Assembly (NCBI GenBank): GCA_964553325.1
Contig: CAZKKI010000082.1
Coordinates: forward strand, 1-64,000
From: BMS3ABIN04 sp964553325
GTDB lineage: Bacteria; Bacteroidota; Ignavibacteria; Ignavibacteriales; Melioribacteraceae
Length of the DNA stretch: 64,000 nt
Reading direction: 5' to 3'
Shown here: piece by piece, positions 25,190-34,581 of the stretch
Numbering within the stretch: the stretch's first letter is position 1
Layout: every line of letters starts with the position of its first letter
Program-made: the position numbers and the translations under genes
The notes under the pieces: generated by a model
What the model was told of the DNA's origin: nothing
The model's database searches: none
The model's input: only the letters and a program-made list of their open reading frames with translations

Positions 25190-25220
25190 ACTACAATCTG
25201 TTAATAAAATTCTAAATTAA

Positions 25221-25261
25221 GGGAAGAGCCTATCGTTAAATTGATATGCCTTCCCTTTTTT
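25221..25261 (+). terminator. Terminator after tpiA
   Basis: GGGAAG (25221-25226) pairs with CTTCCC (25250-25255), followed by six T. An inner TATC/GATA stem shortens the loop. The -33 box of the next promoter lies inside the hairpin. Confidence 0.7.
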
Positions 25262-25271
25262 AGTATATTTG
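25241..25271 (+). promoter_or_regulatory. Promoter of the GH2-like gene
   Basis: TTG at 25241-25243, 20 bases, then TATATTTG at 25264-25271, again the TTG-N20-TANNTTTG pattern. The expected start near 25278 leaves a ~20-base leader without a clear Shine-Dalgarno. Confidence 0.62.
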
Positions 25272-25298
25272 GTGTTTATTATTTTAGAATAATTATCA

Positions 25299-27851
25299 AT
25301 GCTTAAGAATACAAAATTTTGTCTTTTTTTAATATTATTTTCGGTATCCGTCAGTTTTGCTCAAATTAAGATTATTGAATTACCGTCTCCCGATTATAAG
25401 GAAACGGATTCGATTTTTTTCGACTTAACTTCCACAAGAAACATCATTCCCTTGAACGAAAATTGGCAACTTTTCCTTGCCGATGACCCAGAGAAAAAAA
25501 TCGATGTTTCCCTTCCCTCCATTTTTACTAATGAGAATTCGGTTATATACGAAAAAGAATTCCATTTTACCGGCGAACAAATATTAAATTACAAATTCGA
25601 GTTTGTTTCGTTCGGAATAAATTATTCATCCGAAATTTTTATCAATAACGTTTCTTTGTACAAACACGCAGGCGGAGCGTATCCTTTCGGTTTTGAAATT
25701 CCCAAAGATATTTTGAATTACGACGTTCCCAATGTTATAAAAATCAAAGTTCACCACAAACTCGATTCCAAAAACACTATCCCATTAAAACCGCGATATC
25801 TGTTTCCCGATTCAAAAGGCGGAATTATCGGCGATATGTTTATTAAACTCGTTCCTCTAACGCGGATAGAAAACCTTAACTATTCCTTTGTTTCCTTGAG
25901 TAAAAAGAAAGCGAAGATTAGATTAACCGTCAATTTCGATTTGGTTGACGAATCTAAAAATCCGGAAAGCAAAAAAATCAATTATAAATGCTACTTGCAA
26001 TTTTTTGAGCCGGCGAAAGAAACAATTTTATACTCAAAAGATTTTAACATAAAATTTAAAAATTCGAACAAAATAAGCAAAAAAGTTAACATCACACTTT
26101 CGTCAACGGAATTTTGGGACTTAAAAAATAGAACCAATTATTTTTTGAGATTGGTTCTTTCCGACGGAGAAAATGTAATTGACGAATTCAAACGAAATAT
26201 TCCGATTAGAAATATTATTTACAAAAACAAAGAAATCCGATTAAACAATAAAAAAATAACTCTGAAAGGAGTAACTTACATTCCTTCTACGGATATTTTT
26301 TACACTCAGAATCTTTATTCGGTTTTTAAACGGGATTTGAAAATAATTAAAGATGCCGGTTTTAACGCGGTTAGATTCGCAAAAGCCGTTCCTCATCCCT
26401 ACTTACTAAAACTTTGCGAAGATTACGGCTTGTTTGCATTTTTGGAAATTCCTCTCAATTCCGTACCCGAAGAATTCTTAAATCAAGAAGAATTTTTAAC
26501 ACGGGCGGAAACTTACATAGCGCAAATTTCTTCATACTACAAACAATTTCCAATGGTTGCCGGAATCGGTACGGGCGGTTCATATTTACCGGATAAAAAA
26601 GCGACTTCCGATTTTATTGGAAAATTAGCCGCTAAAGTAAAAGATAATTCGGGATTATTGACTTATGCATCATTTGTGGGTATTCAACACGATTCAATAC
26701 CCAGTCTGGATTTTTACGGAATCGAATTATACGCCAAAACTTTGCCCGAAGATTTTTCGAACGAAACCGAGATAAATTATTTCATCAGCGAAGCTACTTA
26801 CCCTACGTACAACGGCGAAACAAACGGCTATTTGAATTGGTTTTCTTTCGAAGCTCAAGCAAAATATTTTAACGACATTATTTCCCAAACGCAAAAGTAC
26901 GGACTGAAAGGATATTTTATCAATACAATGTTCGATTATAAAGGCGACTTTGCACCGATGTTTTCCGGATTCAATAACGAAAACGAATATTTAATCGGAC
27001 TGCTGGGCGCCGACCGTCAATCGGATCGTGCTTCGTTTCACATAGTTAAAGCAAGAGTAAAAGAAGGCAAAAGAATTAACATCCCGTTGGGAAATAAATT
27101 CGACGATTCGCCACTCTTTTTCATTATAGCGAGTTTGGTTTTATCTCTTTTACTCGGAATTCTTATTAACTCCAAGAAAAAATTCCGCGAAGACGCAACC
27201 AGAGCTTTACTGAGACCTTATAACTTTTATGCGGATATCAGAGATCAAAGAATTTTATCCGGATTCAATACCAACTTTCTGATGATTTTACTTTCGGGTT
27301 CAAATGCTTTGTTTCTTACAAATTTATTGTATTTCTTAAAAAACAATATCCTTATCGAAAAATCCTTAATCGCTTTGGGTTCGCCCGATTATGTTTCTTT
27401 CGTCAGCTCTTTAGCTTGGAATCCGGTCGATGCGTTTATAGTGTTTTTCATCCTTTCCATTTTGTCGTTTCTGCTAATTTCGGTTATTTTTAAGGTTGCT
27501 TCGTTCTTCATTAAAAACCGTGTTATTTTCTCAAGTATTTATTACGTGGTTATTTGGGCTTTTTTACCGTTAACAATCCTATTACCGCTGGAATTGGTTT
27601 TATATAGAGTTTTAATGGCCGATATCATTAATTGGTATTTATACTTTTTTATTATATTATTTGATGTTTGGCTTATTCAAAGATTATTGAAAGGAATTTA
27701 CGTTATTTTCGATGTACGCCCGTTTCACGTTTACTTCTACGGGTTTATATTTACCGTGCTTGTTTTAGGCTCGATAGTTCTTTATTTCCATTTGAAGGAA
27801 TACAGTTTATTTTATATTCTGAATGCCGTTAAGCAATATCAATTTTTATAA
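25299..27851 (+). CDS. GH2-like glycosidase fold fused to a multi-TM (Yip1-like) membrane domain; probable pseudo-enzyme
   Basis: Protein of 850 residues. A signal peptide (1-21) is followed by a GH2-type jelly-roll (about 50-185), an Ig-like strand region (190-300), and a TIM-barrel-like part opening LNNKKITLKGVTYIPSTDIF and KIIKDAGFNAVRFAKAVPHP (320-590). The GH2 acid/base motif, usually NE after a 'hPsi..Ws' strand, reads GIGTGG at about 422-427, so the catalytic Glu is absent. A Glu remains at the nucleophile site (FISEATY, 498). From 605 to 850 there are about six TM helices resembling a Yip1-type domain. It likely binds glycan outside while anchored in the inner membrane. It precedes smc after 15 bp. 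Confidence 0.72.
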   Translation: MLKNTKFCLFLILFSVSVSFAQIKIIELPSPDYKETDSIFFDLTSTRNIIPLNENWQLFLADDPEKKIDVSLPSIFTNENSVIYEKEFHFTGEQILNYKFEFVSFGINYSSEIFINNVSLYKHAGGAYPFGFEIPKDILNYDVPNVIKIKVHHKLDSKNTIPLKPRYLFPDSKGGIIGDMFIKLVPLTRIENLNYSFVSLSKKKAKIRLTVNFDLVDESKNPESKKINYKCYLQFFEPAKETILYSKDFNIKFKNSNKISKKVNITLSSTEFWDLKNRTNYFLRLVLSDGENVIDEFKRNIPIRNIIYKNKEIRLNNKKITLKGVTYIPSTDIFYTQNLYSVFKRDLKIIKDAGFNAVRFAKAVPHPYLLKLCEDYGLFAFLEIPLNSVPEEFLNQEEFLTRAETYIAQISSYYKQFPMVAGIGTGGSYLPDKKATSDFIGKLAAKVKDNSGLLTYASFVGIQHDSIPSLDFYGIELYAKTLPEDFSNETEINYFISEATYPTYNGETNGYLNWFSFEAQAKYFNDIISQTQKYGLKGYFINTMFDYKGDFAPMFSGFNNENEYLIGLLGADRQSDRASFHIVKARVKEGKRINIPLGNKFDDSPLFFIIASLVLSLLLGILINSKKKFREDATRALLRPYNFYADIRDQRILSGFNTNFLMILLSGSNALFLTNLLYFLKNNILIEKSLIALGSPDYVSFVSSLAWNPVDAFIVFFILSILSFLLISVIFKVASFFIKNRVIFSSIYYVVIWAFLPLTILLPLELVLYRVLMADIINWYLYFFIILFDVWLIQRLLKGIYVIFDVRPFHVYFYGFIFTVLVLGSIVLYFHLKEYSLFYILNAVKQYQFL

Positions 27852-27866
27852 AAATAGGGTGGAAAT

Positions 27867-30800
27867 TTGTTTTTATCAAAATTAGAAATATTCGGATTTA
27901 AATCGTTTGCGGATAAAACATCTCTTAAGTTTTCCCGTGAAATCACCGGCGTTGTTGGTCCGAACGGCTCGGGCAAAACAAACATAGTCGATGCCATCCG
28001 ATGGTGTTTGGGAGAACAAAAAAGCAGCACGCTCCGAAGCGATAAAATGGAAAACGTTATTTTTAACGGTACGCGTAACCGCAAACCGATGGGAATGGCG
28101 GAAGTATCCATGACATTTATTAACGACAAAGGTGTTTTGCCTTCCGAATATTCCGAAATCACAATTACGCGCCGTATCTTCCGCTCGGGCGAAAGCGAAT
28201 ATCTTCTTAACAAAAACGTTTGCCGGTTAAAAGATATAACCAATTTATTTATGGATACCGGAATGGGCACAAACGCTTATTCCGTAATCGAGCTTAAAAT
28301 GGTTGAAAATATTTTGAGTAACCGAACCGACGAACGCCGAAAAATGTTTGAAGAAGCAGCCGGAGTTAACAAATACAAACTTCGAAGAAGACTTTCGCTA
28401 AAAAAACTGGACGAAGTAAAACTCGATCTGACGCGGGTTAACGACATAATTTCGGAAATAGAAAAAAATGTCCGCTCGCTCGAACGGCAAACGAAAAAAG
28501 CGGAAAAGTATAATCGACTGCAAGCGGAACTAAGGGAAAACGAATTAAATCTTGCGGAACGCGAATTTGCTTTATTTACTCTTCAAAGAAATTCTTTCGC
28601 CGAAGAAAAAAACATGCTTCTGCAAAAGAAAAATGAAATAGATGAAAATATTAAAAATTTAGAAGACAGATTAATCGAATATAGAAACAAGATTTCGGAA
28701 AAGGAAGAAATTTTAAGAGCAAAATTCAGCGAACTTTCGGCAATATCGGATAAAATCCACACTAACCGGAAAAATATTTCCGTAGCGGAGGAACGTATTA
28801 AATCGCTGACCGAAAACATCGAAAGTTATAAATCTGATATCGAAGAGCTGAATTTCCAACAAACCGAAACGGAAGAAAAACTGAAACTTTATTTCGAAGA
28901 GCGCCAACAAAACGAACTTAAAATTGAAGAACTTTCCCGGATTATTGAAGAACATTCGAAAATTGTGGAACGTAAAAAAACCGAACTCGAGGAAATCCGG
29001 AATGTGCAGAAAGTTAAAAACGAATCTTCTTTGCAACTTCTGAAAAATTATAATGAATTGGAAACCAAACTTGGGTCGCTTGAAAACTATAAGACAAATG
29101 CAAACAAAACAATTGAAAAATTAAACGAGAAAATTCAGAACCTTACTTCCGATATTGCCAAAAGTGTAGGCTATCTCGAAAACCTTGAAAATGAAAAAAG
29201 CAAAGTAACCGAAGAGCTTAAAAAATCGGAATCCCTTTACACCGAAAGATTGCAAGAAAAAGAAAAATTGGAGCGTGAGCTGAAAGCTCTGAAAGAAAAA
29301 GAACTTGAGGAAAAAGGTAATTTAACCAACCTTAAAAATAAAATCGAATTTTACCAATCGCTTATTACAAATCTGGAAGGCATTTCAGGCGGCTCGAAAA
29401 TTCTTTTGGAAAGCGAAGGCTGGACGGACAAAGAGAAAACCCTTTTTGCCGACGTCGGAAACACCGATGAAAAATACAGATTGGCTTTGGAGGTTGCACT
29501 TAAAAGCGTATTAAACAATTTGTTGATTGCCGATCTCGATGATTTGAGAAAAGCAGTCGATTACTTAAAGAAAAACGATTTGGGTAAAGCTTCTTTCTTT
29601 TTGCTCGGCAACGGTTTGAATTCCAAAGGCGTTATCAAAAAAATATTAAACTTCAGCGAAAAAAGAACCGCTTCAAAAATTGAAAAGGAAAAAGGATTTA
29701 TCGGTTGGGCTTCCGAACTGGTTAAAGCGAACGATAACTGGTTGCCTTACTTCCGGAAAATTTTGTATAAAACCGCAGTTGTGGAAACACTCGACGACGC
29801 TATAAATTTTCACAAGAAATATCCCGACTTCAACTTTTCCACACTGGAAGGTGATATTATTACAAACAACGGTATTGTGGAAGCGGGAGCCAAAGCCAAA
29901 TTGGACGAAACGCTCTTCGGAAGGAAAAAATTACTGGAGCAATTAAAAGACGAATATCCGAAATTGGAAGAGAATTTACGACATATTCAAAATCTAATTG
30001 CGGAAAAAGAAACTGCGATTTCACAAATCGATTTGAAAGTTCTATCGGATCAAGGAAATATCATCTTAAACGATATCAACAATATCGAAAAACAAATTGC
30101 AAAATTCGAATTCGAAAAATCGAAAGCTTCCGAAGAAATAGAAAAAATTCAGAATGAAATACAAGAATTTATCAATCAAATCGGGCAATACGAATTTGAA
30201 ATAACGGAATTAACACAAAAGATTAATTCAATAACCGCGGAAAAATCGACCGTGGAACAAGAGCTTACCGAACTGGAAACGGAAGTTAAACGGGTTGAAA
30301 AAAATTACGAGGAAGCGGTAACCGAACTGAATTCCAAACGATTACAATTGGAACGTTTGAAAGGCGAATTACAAAACATAATTAACAGCATTAACCGTTC
30401 GGAGGAAACCAAAAGAACAATTGCCGAAACAATCGAACGAAGAAAAAAGGAAATTAACGCGGCTTACGATGAAATCAACCGGCTGAAAGAAACAATTACC
30501 GCAAGCTCGGAAATGTTCGAAGAACTCGAAAATTCCAAAACCGAACTTGAACGGGTTAAAATCGAACTCGATTCCGAAGTCTCTAAAATGAAATCGGAAA
30601 TGAACGAACTTGAAACAAACTTAACAAACCTTAGAGGCGAACGGCAAATTATATCGGATAAAATTCACGATATCGATCTTAAAAACAGCGAAACGGGAAT
30701 AAGACTCGAAAACCTTATCAACACAATTCGCGAAGAATATGCAATAGACTTGGAATTTAAACATTTTGACGACTTGGACGAATTCGATTTCGAACAAATT

Positions 30801-31457
30801 TCCGAGGAAGTTCACCGATTAAAAAACAGCATAAAAAATTTAGGACAAATAAACCTTCTGGCGTTTGAAGAGTACGAAGAAGAAAAACAGCGACTTGATT
30901 TCCTTTTACAACAAAGGGACGATTTAATTGAATCAGAAAAAGATTTGGTTAATACGATTAACGAAATAAATGAAACAGCGCAACAAATATTCTTGAACAC
31001 CTTCGAAGAAATAAGGCAGAACTTTATTAAAATTTTCCGTACCCTGTTTAATCCGGGCGATGAAGCGGATTTGCGATTGGAAGAAGGAGTGGATCCGCTG
31101 GAAGCAAAAATAGAAATTATCGCAAAACCGAAAGGTAAGCGCCCCACATCAATCGAATTACTTTCGGGAGGGGAAAAAACTCTTACTGCAACAGCTTTGT
31201 TGTTTGCAATATATTTGGTTAAACCGAGCCCGTTTTGTATTATGGACGAGGTTGACGCACCCTTGGACGATGCAAACATCGACCGTTTTACAAATCTGTT
31301 GAGAGAATTTAGCAAGAATACCCAATTTATTATCGTTACTCATAACAAACGCACAATGGAAGCTACCGAAACAATGTACGGCGTAACGATGCAAGAAGAA
31401 GGCGTTTCGAAATTAGTGGGTGTACGATTTAACGAAGACATCAAAGTTTCAGCATAA
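27867..31457 (+). CDS. smc: Chromosome segregation ATPase SMC
   Basis: Condensin ATPase of 1196 residues. The N-terminal Walker A is VGPNGSGKTNIVDAIRWCLGEQ. Two long coiled coils (about 165-500 and 660-1000) flank a hinge near 500-650. The C-terminus has the signature LLSGGEKTLTATALLFAIY and Walker B PFCIMDEVDAPLDDAN. It entraps and organises chromosomal DNA with ScpA/ScpB, which are not in this window. The start is TTG at 27867, after GGTGG. An in-frame TAG lies four codons upstream and no other start precedes the conserved FLSKLEIFGFKSFADKT, so the TTG start is well supported. Confidence 0.97.
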   Translation: MFLSKLEIFGFKSFADKTSLKFSREITGVVGPNGSGKTNIVDAIRWCLGEQKSSTLRSDKMENVIFNGTRNRKPMGMAEVSMTFINDKGVLPSEYSEITITRRIFRSGESEYLLNKNVCRLKDITNLFMDTGMGTNAYSVIELKMVENILSNRTDERRKMFEEAAGVNKYKLRRRLSLKKLDEVKLDLTRVNDIISEIEKNVRSLERQTKKAEKYNRLQAELRENELNLAEREFALFTLQRNSFAEEKNMLLQKKNEIDENIKNLEDRLIEYRNKISEKEEILRAKFSELSAISDKIHTNRKNISVAEERIKSLTENIESYKSDIEELNFQQTETEEKLKLYFEERQQNELKIEELSRIIEEHSKIVERKKTELEEIRNVQKVKNESSLQLLKNYNELETKLGSLENYKTNANKTIEKLNEKIQNLTSDIAKSVGYLENLENEKSKVTEELKKSESLYTERLQEKEKLERELKALKEKELEEKGNLTNLKNKIEFYQSLITNLEGISGGSKILLESEGWTDKEKTLFADVGNTDEKYRLALEVALKSVLNNLLIADLDDLRKAVDYLKKNDLGKASFFLLGNGLNSKGVIKKILNFSEKRTASKIEKEKGFIGWASELVKANDNWLPYFRKILYKTAVVETLDDAINFHKKYPDFNFSTLEGDIITNNGIVEAGAKAKLDETLFGRKKLLEQLKDEYPKLEENLRHIQNLIAEKETAISQIDLKVLSDQGNIILNDINNIEKQIAKFEFEKSKASEEIEKIQNEIQEFINQIGQYEFEITELTQKINSITAEKSTVEQELTELETEVKRVEKNYEEAVTELNSKRLQLERLKGELQNIINSINRSEETKRTIAETIERRKKEINAAYDEINRLKETITASSEMFEELENSKTELERVKIELDSEVSKMKSEMNELETNLTNLRGERQIISDKIHDIDLKNSETGIRLENLINTIREEYAIDLEFKHFDDLDEFDFEQISEEVHRLKNSIKNLGQINLLAFEEYEEEKQRLDFLLQQRDDLIESEKDLVNTINEINETAQQIFLNTFEEIRQNFIKIFRTLFNPGDEADLRLEEGVDPLEAKIEIIAKPKGKRPTSIELLSGGEKTLTATALLFAIYLVKPSPFCIMDEVDAPLDDANIDRFTNLLREFSKNTQFIIVTHNKRTMEATETMYGVTMQEEGVSKLVGVRFNEDIKVSA

Positions 31458-31462
31458 AATAT

Positions 31463-32191
31463 ATGAAAATTGACTATAAAAGTTTTAAGATATTCGTTGA
31501 TTTCGATGGGACGATCACACGGAAAGACGTTGGCGAAGAAATGTTTTTAACCTTCGGCGATCCCGACAAAGCCCACGCTATAATCAAACGATGGCTGAAT
31601 AAAGAAATCACCTCTATTCAAACTTGGGAATATCTTTGCGATACGGTTGTAGATCTCAATTTGAAAAACTTCGACGAATTTATCGACAATATGGAAATCG
31701 ACCCTTATTTTCTTGAGTTCGTCGATTTTTGCAATGCAAACGGTCACGAAATAAGAATTTTAAGCGACGGTTTGGATTATTACATCGAAAGAATTTTGAA
31801 AAATTACAATATCCAACACATCGAACATTACACAAACAAAGTAAAGTTCGGTGTCAATAACAAACTGCTATGCGAATTTCCTTACACCGATGAAGAATGC
31901 AATTTGTGCGCAAATTGTAAACGGAACCACATTTTGGAAAACAGTGCGGATGACGACTTTACGATTTACATCGGAGACGGTTGGTCGGATACTTGCGCCG
32001 CCCAATATTGCGACGTTATTTTTGCAAAAAGATCGCTCTTAAAATTTTGCGAACAAAACAGAATTTCGTATTTCCCATTTACAAATTTTAAAGACGTTAT
32101 CAAACGTTTGGAAGATTTGGGTAAGAAAAAAAGATTGAAAAAGAGACATCAAGCATTTTTAAAACGCAGAGAAGTTTATATGCAAGGTTAG
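31463..32191 (+). CDS. HAD-IB family phosphatase, MtnX-like
   Basis: Cytoplasmic phosphatase of 242 residues. HAD motif I is FVDFDGTITRKDVGEEM (nucleophile Asp and acid/base Asp), motif II is RILSDGLDYYIERIL, and motif III/IV is IYIGDGWSDTCAAQYCD. The Cys-rich insert ECNLCANCKRNH resembles that of MtnX-type phosphatases, which act in methionine salvage. No other salvage genes are nearby, so the substrate stays open. It follows smc after five bases and precedes the methyltransferase after 11, suggesting one transcript. The C-terminus is strongly basic (KKKRLKKRHQAFLKRRE). Confidence 0.8.
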   Translation: MKIDYKSFKIFVDFDGTITRKDVGEEMFLTFGDPDKAHAIIKRWLNKEITSIQTWEYLCDTVVDLNLKNFDEFIDNMEIDPYFLEFVDFCNANGHEIRILSDGLDYYIERILKNYNIQHIEHYTNKVKFGVNNKLLCEFPYTDEECNLCANCKRNHILENSADDDFTIYIGDGWSDTCAAQYCDVIFAKRSLLKFCEQNRISYFPFTNFKDVIKRLEDLGKKKRLKKRHQAFLKRREVYMQG

Positions 32192-32202
32192 GAGAAAATT
32201 AT

Positions 32203-32793
32203 TTGAGCAATTTGGAAAAAATATCAAAAACGGTTTTCAAGTACAGAAGTTACACTCCCATTCCTTTTTTGATTCTTATGTTTTTATACCAGCAAGCAAC
32301 ATTACAAAGTTTGCTTATCGGATTTTTTGTTGCAATAATAGGCGAAGGATTCAGATTATGGGGAGTTTCCTACGCCGGAAGCGAAACGCGAACAACCGGC
32401 GATGTAGGCGGTACATACTTGGTTATCAGCGGAGCTTTCGGGCATGTTAGAAATCCGCTTTATCTCGGGAATATTTTGTTGTACGTCGGAATAGGAATCA
32501 TGTCCAATGCATTATTTCCCTACTTGCAAATTTTCGCATTAATATTTTTCTACATTCAGTATCGTTTAATTATAATTGCCGAGGAGAAATATCTGAAAAG
32601 CGCTTTCGGGGAAGCGTATAAGAAATATTACGCTTCTGTACCGCGTCTAATTCCGAGACTAAAAAAATACAAAGACGAAACCGTAAAGCAACCTCCGCTG
32701 AATTTTAAAGCCGGCCTTCGTTCGGAAAAACGAAGCTTGCAAGCATTTACGACAATAACAATAATTTTAATAATACAATACTTAATGAATTGA
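32203..32793 (+). CDS. Isoprenylcysteine carboxyl methyltransferase / phospholipid methyltransferase-like membrane protein
   Basis: Membrane protein of 196 residues with about four TM helices. The C-terminal half carries the PEMT/ICMT block: GHVRNPLYLGNILLYVGIGIM followed by IAEEKYLKSAFGEAYKKYYASVPRLIPRL, which shapes the SAM site. In bacteria such proteins methylate membrane lipids or other hydrophobic thiols or carboxyls; the substrate cannot be told. The start is TTG at 32203, about nine bases after AGGAG. Its stop overlaps the lpxB frame (TTGA), so it lies within the lipid A gene run. Confidence 0.83.
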   Translation: MSNLEKISKTVFKYRSYTPIPFLILMFLYQQATLQSLLIGFFVAIIGEGFRLWGVSYAGSETRTTGDVGGTYLVISGAFGHVRNPLYLGNILLYVGIGIMSNALFPYLQIFALIFFYIQYRLIIIAEEKYLKSAFGEAYKKYYASVPRLIPRLKKYKDETVKQPPLNFKAGLRSEKRSLQAFTTITIILIIQYLMN

Positions 32794-33929
32794 ACGTTAA
32801 TAAATCGATTATGATAATTGCCGGTGAAGACTCCGGAGATTTACACGGTTCCGCATTGATTGCGGAATTAAAAAGCATTAACCCCGGTCTGCAAATTTTC
32901 GGCATCGGAGGGAAGAAAATGATTGATGCCGGAATGACCCCACAATATCACATTAAAGATATGGCTTTTCTCGGGTTTGCCGAAGTGGTTAAGCATATTC
33001 CGTTTATTAAAAAAGTACAAAAAAATTTGTTGAATATTGTTAAAACTCAAAATATCAAAGAGGTTGTTCTAATCGATTACCCGGGATTTAATTTGAGTTT
33101 GGCAAAGAAACTCAAGAAGCTCGATACGAAAATTATTTACTACATTTCCCCGCAAGTATGGGCTTGGGGGAAAAACAGATTGCAAAAGATGAAACGGCTA
33201 ATCGATTTGATGATTGTTGTATTTCCCTTCGAAAAAGAACTTTACGAAAAAGCCGGTATGAAAGTGGAATACGTGGGTCACCCTTTGATTGAACGAATAA
33301 ATTCATACAAGTATTTAAACAAAAACGAACTGTACGATAAATTCGGTTTGGATGAAACAAAAGACATACTACTTCTTATGCCGGGAAGCAGAAAACAGGA
33401 AATCGAAAGAATATTTCCGGAAACTGTAAAAGCCGCAGTTAAATTGTCCGGTGAATTTAATCTGCAAACCGTTGTAGCTTGTTCCGGTAATATAAACGAA
33501 AAAATATTCAACCGACTTACCGGTGAAACCGGTTTCACAATTGTAAAAGATCACACTTATGATTTGTTGAAATATGCAAAATTCGGAATAATAAAATCCG
33601 GCACTTCCACACTTGAAGCCGGTTTGTTCGGTTTCCCGTTCGTTGTTGTATACTCCACAAGCGCATTGACGTATTTCATCGGCAAAAAACTAATTAATAT
33701 CGATTCAATCTCCATGACGAATATTGTCCTTGGAGAAAAAATTATACCCGAATTGATTCAAAACGAAATGAACGCCGACGAGGTGTTTTCCACGGCAAGA
33801 TCGATTCTTAGCGACCCGGAAAAGTATAGACAAATAAAATCAAAACTGGGAAATCTTAAAGCAAAACTCGGCTCCGAAGGAGCATCTAAAAAAGCGGCGG
33901 AATTAATATATGCGGAGTTAAATGCTTAG
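32790..33929 (+). CDS. lpxB: Lipid-A-disaccharide synthase
   Basis: GT19 enzyme that joins UDP-diacylglucosamine and lipid X into the lipid A disaccharide at the inner membrane. The start IMIIAGEDSGDLHGSALIAEL is the family N-terminus. Later blocks are GIGGKKMIDAG, VVLIDYPGFNLSLAKKLKK, YYISPQVWAWGKNR, FEKELYEKAGMKVEYVGHPL, LLMPGSRKQEI and KSGTSTLEAGLFGFPFVVVY. The 379 residues are normal. The TTG at 32790 overlaps the upstream stop; an ATG at 32811 is an alternative that would trim seven residues. Its presence, with lpxK, shows a Gram-negative outer membrane. Confidence 0.94.
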   Translation: MNVNKSIMIIAGEDSGDLHGSALIAELKSINPGLQIFGIGGKKMIDAGMTPQYHIKDMAFLGFAEVVKHIPFIKKVQKNLLNIVKTQNIKEVVLIDYPGFNLSLAKKLKKLDTKIIYYISPQVWAWGKNRLQKMKRLIDLMIVVFPFEKELYEKAGMKVEYVGHPLIERINSYKYLNKNELYDKFGLDETKDILLLMPGSRKQEIERIFPETVKAAVKLSGEFNLQTVVACSGNINEKIFNRLTGETGFTIVKDHTYDLLKYAKFGIIKSGTSTLEAGLFGFPFVVVYSTSALTYFIGKKLINIDSISMTNIVLGEKIIPELIQNEMNADEVFSTARSILSDPEKYRQIKSKLGNLKAKLGSEGASKKAAELIYAELNA

Positions 33930-34581
33930 CAAAACCGGAAAACAAAATTTGTTAAGAAAAGCGGGAAATTATTTTCTGTTTACATTTGTTAACGCACTCT
34001 GTCATTCGTTAAAAATTAAGATTGCAAATAAAGAGCCGATTGAAAAACTTTTTAACGAAAACAAAAAATTCGTTATTGCCTTTTGGCACGGATATATGCT
34101 CATCCCTTGGTTTTTACACAGGGACAAAAATTTCGGAGCGTTGGTTAGTATGAGCAAAGACGGCGAACTTTTGGCTAAAGTGTTAACAAAGTGGAACTAT
34201 AAAGTGGTGCGCGGGTCAAGTCACAAAGGCGGAAAAGAAGCTCTTGAAAATATTATCGAATTAATTAACGACGAACATCCGGTTGCAATTACTCCCGACG
34301 GGCCGACCGGACCTCCCGGAAAAATGAAAGCCGGTGCGGTTGTAGCGGCAAAAAAAACCGGTGTTCCGTTGGTTTTGCTTGGTGTTCATTATAAAAATGC
34401 AAAAGTGTTGAATAGTTGGGATTCCTTTCGTATTCCGAAACCGTTCAGTAAAGCATGCGTCGTTTATTCCCGCCCGCTTTACATCAACAAAAATCTAACT
34501 TACGACGAAACATCCGAGTTGATTTCAAATGCAGAAAAGGAACTGAACAAATTACAAATGGAGGCGGAAAAACTTTGTTAA
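33922..34581 (+). CDS. DUF374 lysophospholipid acyltransferase-like protein
   Basis: Protein of 219 residues in the DUF374 branch of the LPLAT superfamily. Visible blocks are VIAFWHGYMLIPWF (the catalytic His, here without the HxxxxD spacing), LVSMSKDGELLAKVL, VVRGSSHKGGKEALENII and AITPDGPTGPPGKMKAGAVVAAKKTGVPLVLL. In Gram-negative bacteria this family is often found next to waaA/lpxK, and an acyl transfer in lipid A assembly is likely. It overlaps lpxB by 8 bp and its 3' end overlaps lpxK, which fits that role. Confidence 0.87.
   Translation: MLSKTGKQNLLRKAGNYFLFTFVNALCHSLKIKIANKEPIEKLFNENKKFVIAFWHGYMLIPWFLHRDKNFGALVSMSKDGELLAKVLTKWNYKVVRGSSHKGGKEALENIIELINDEHPVAITPDGPTGPPGKMKAGAVVAAKKTGVPLVLLGVHYKNAKVLNSWDSFRIPKPFSKACVVYSRPLYINKNLTYDETSELISNAEKELNKLQMEAEKLC

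Noticed and set aside
34455..34574. 40-codon N-terminal extension of lpxK
   Set aside because: It runs inside the acyltransferase gene in another frame and has no LpxK character. A TTG at 34575 with GGAGG upstream fits the family start.
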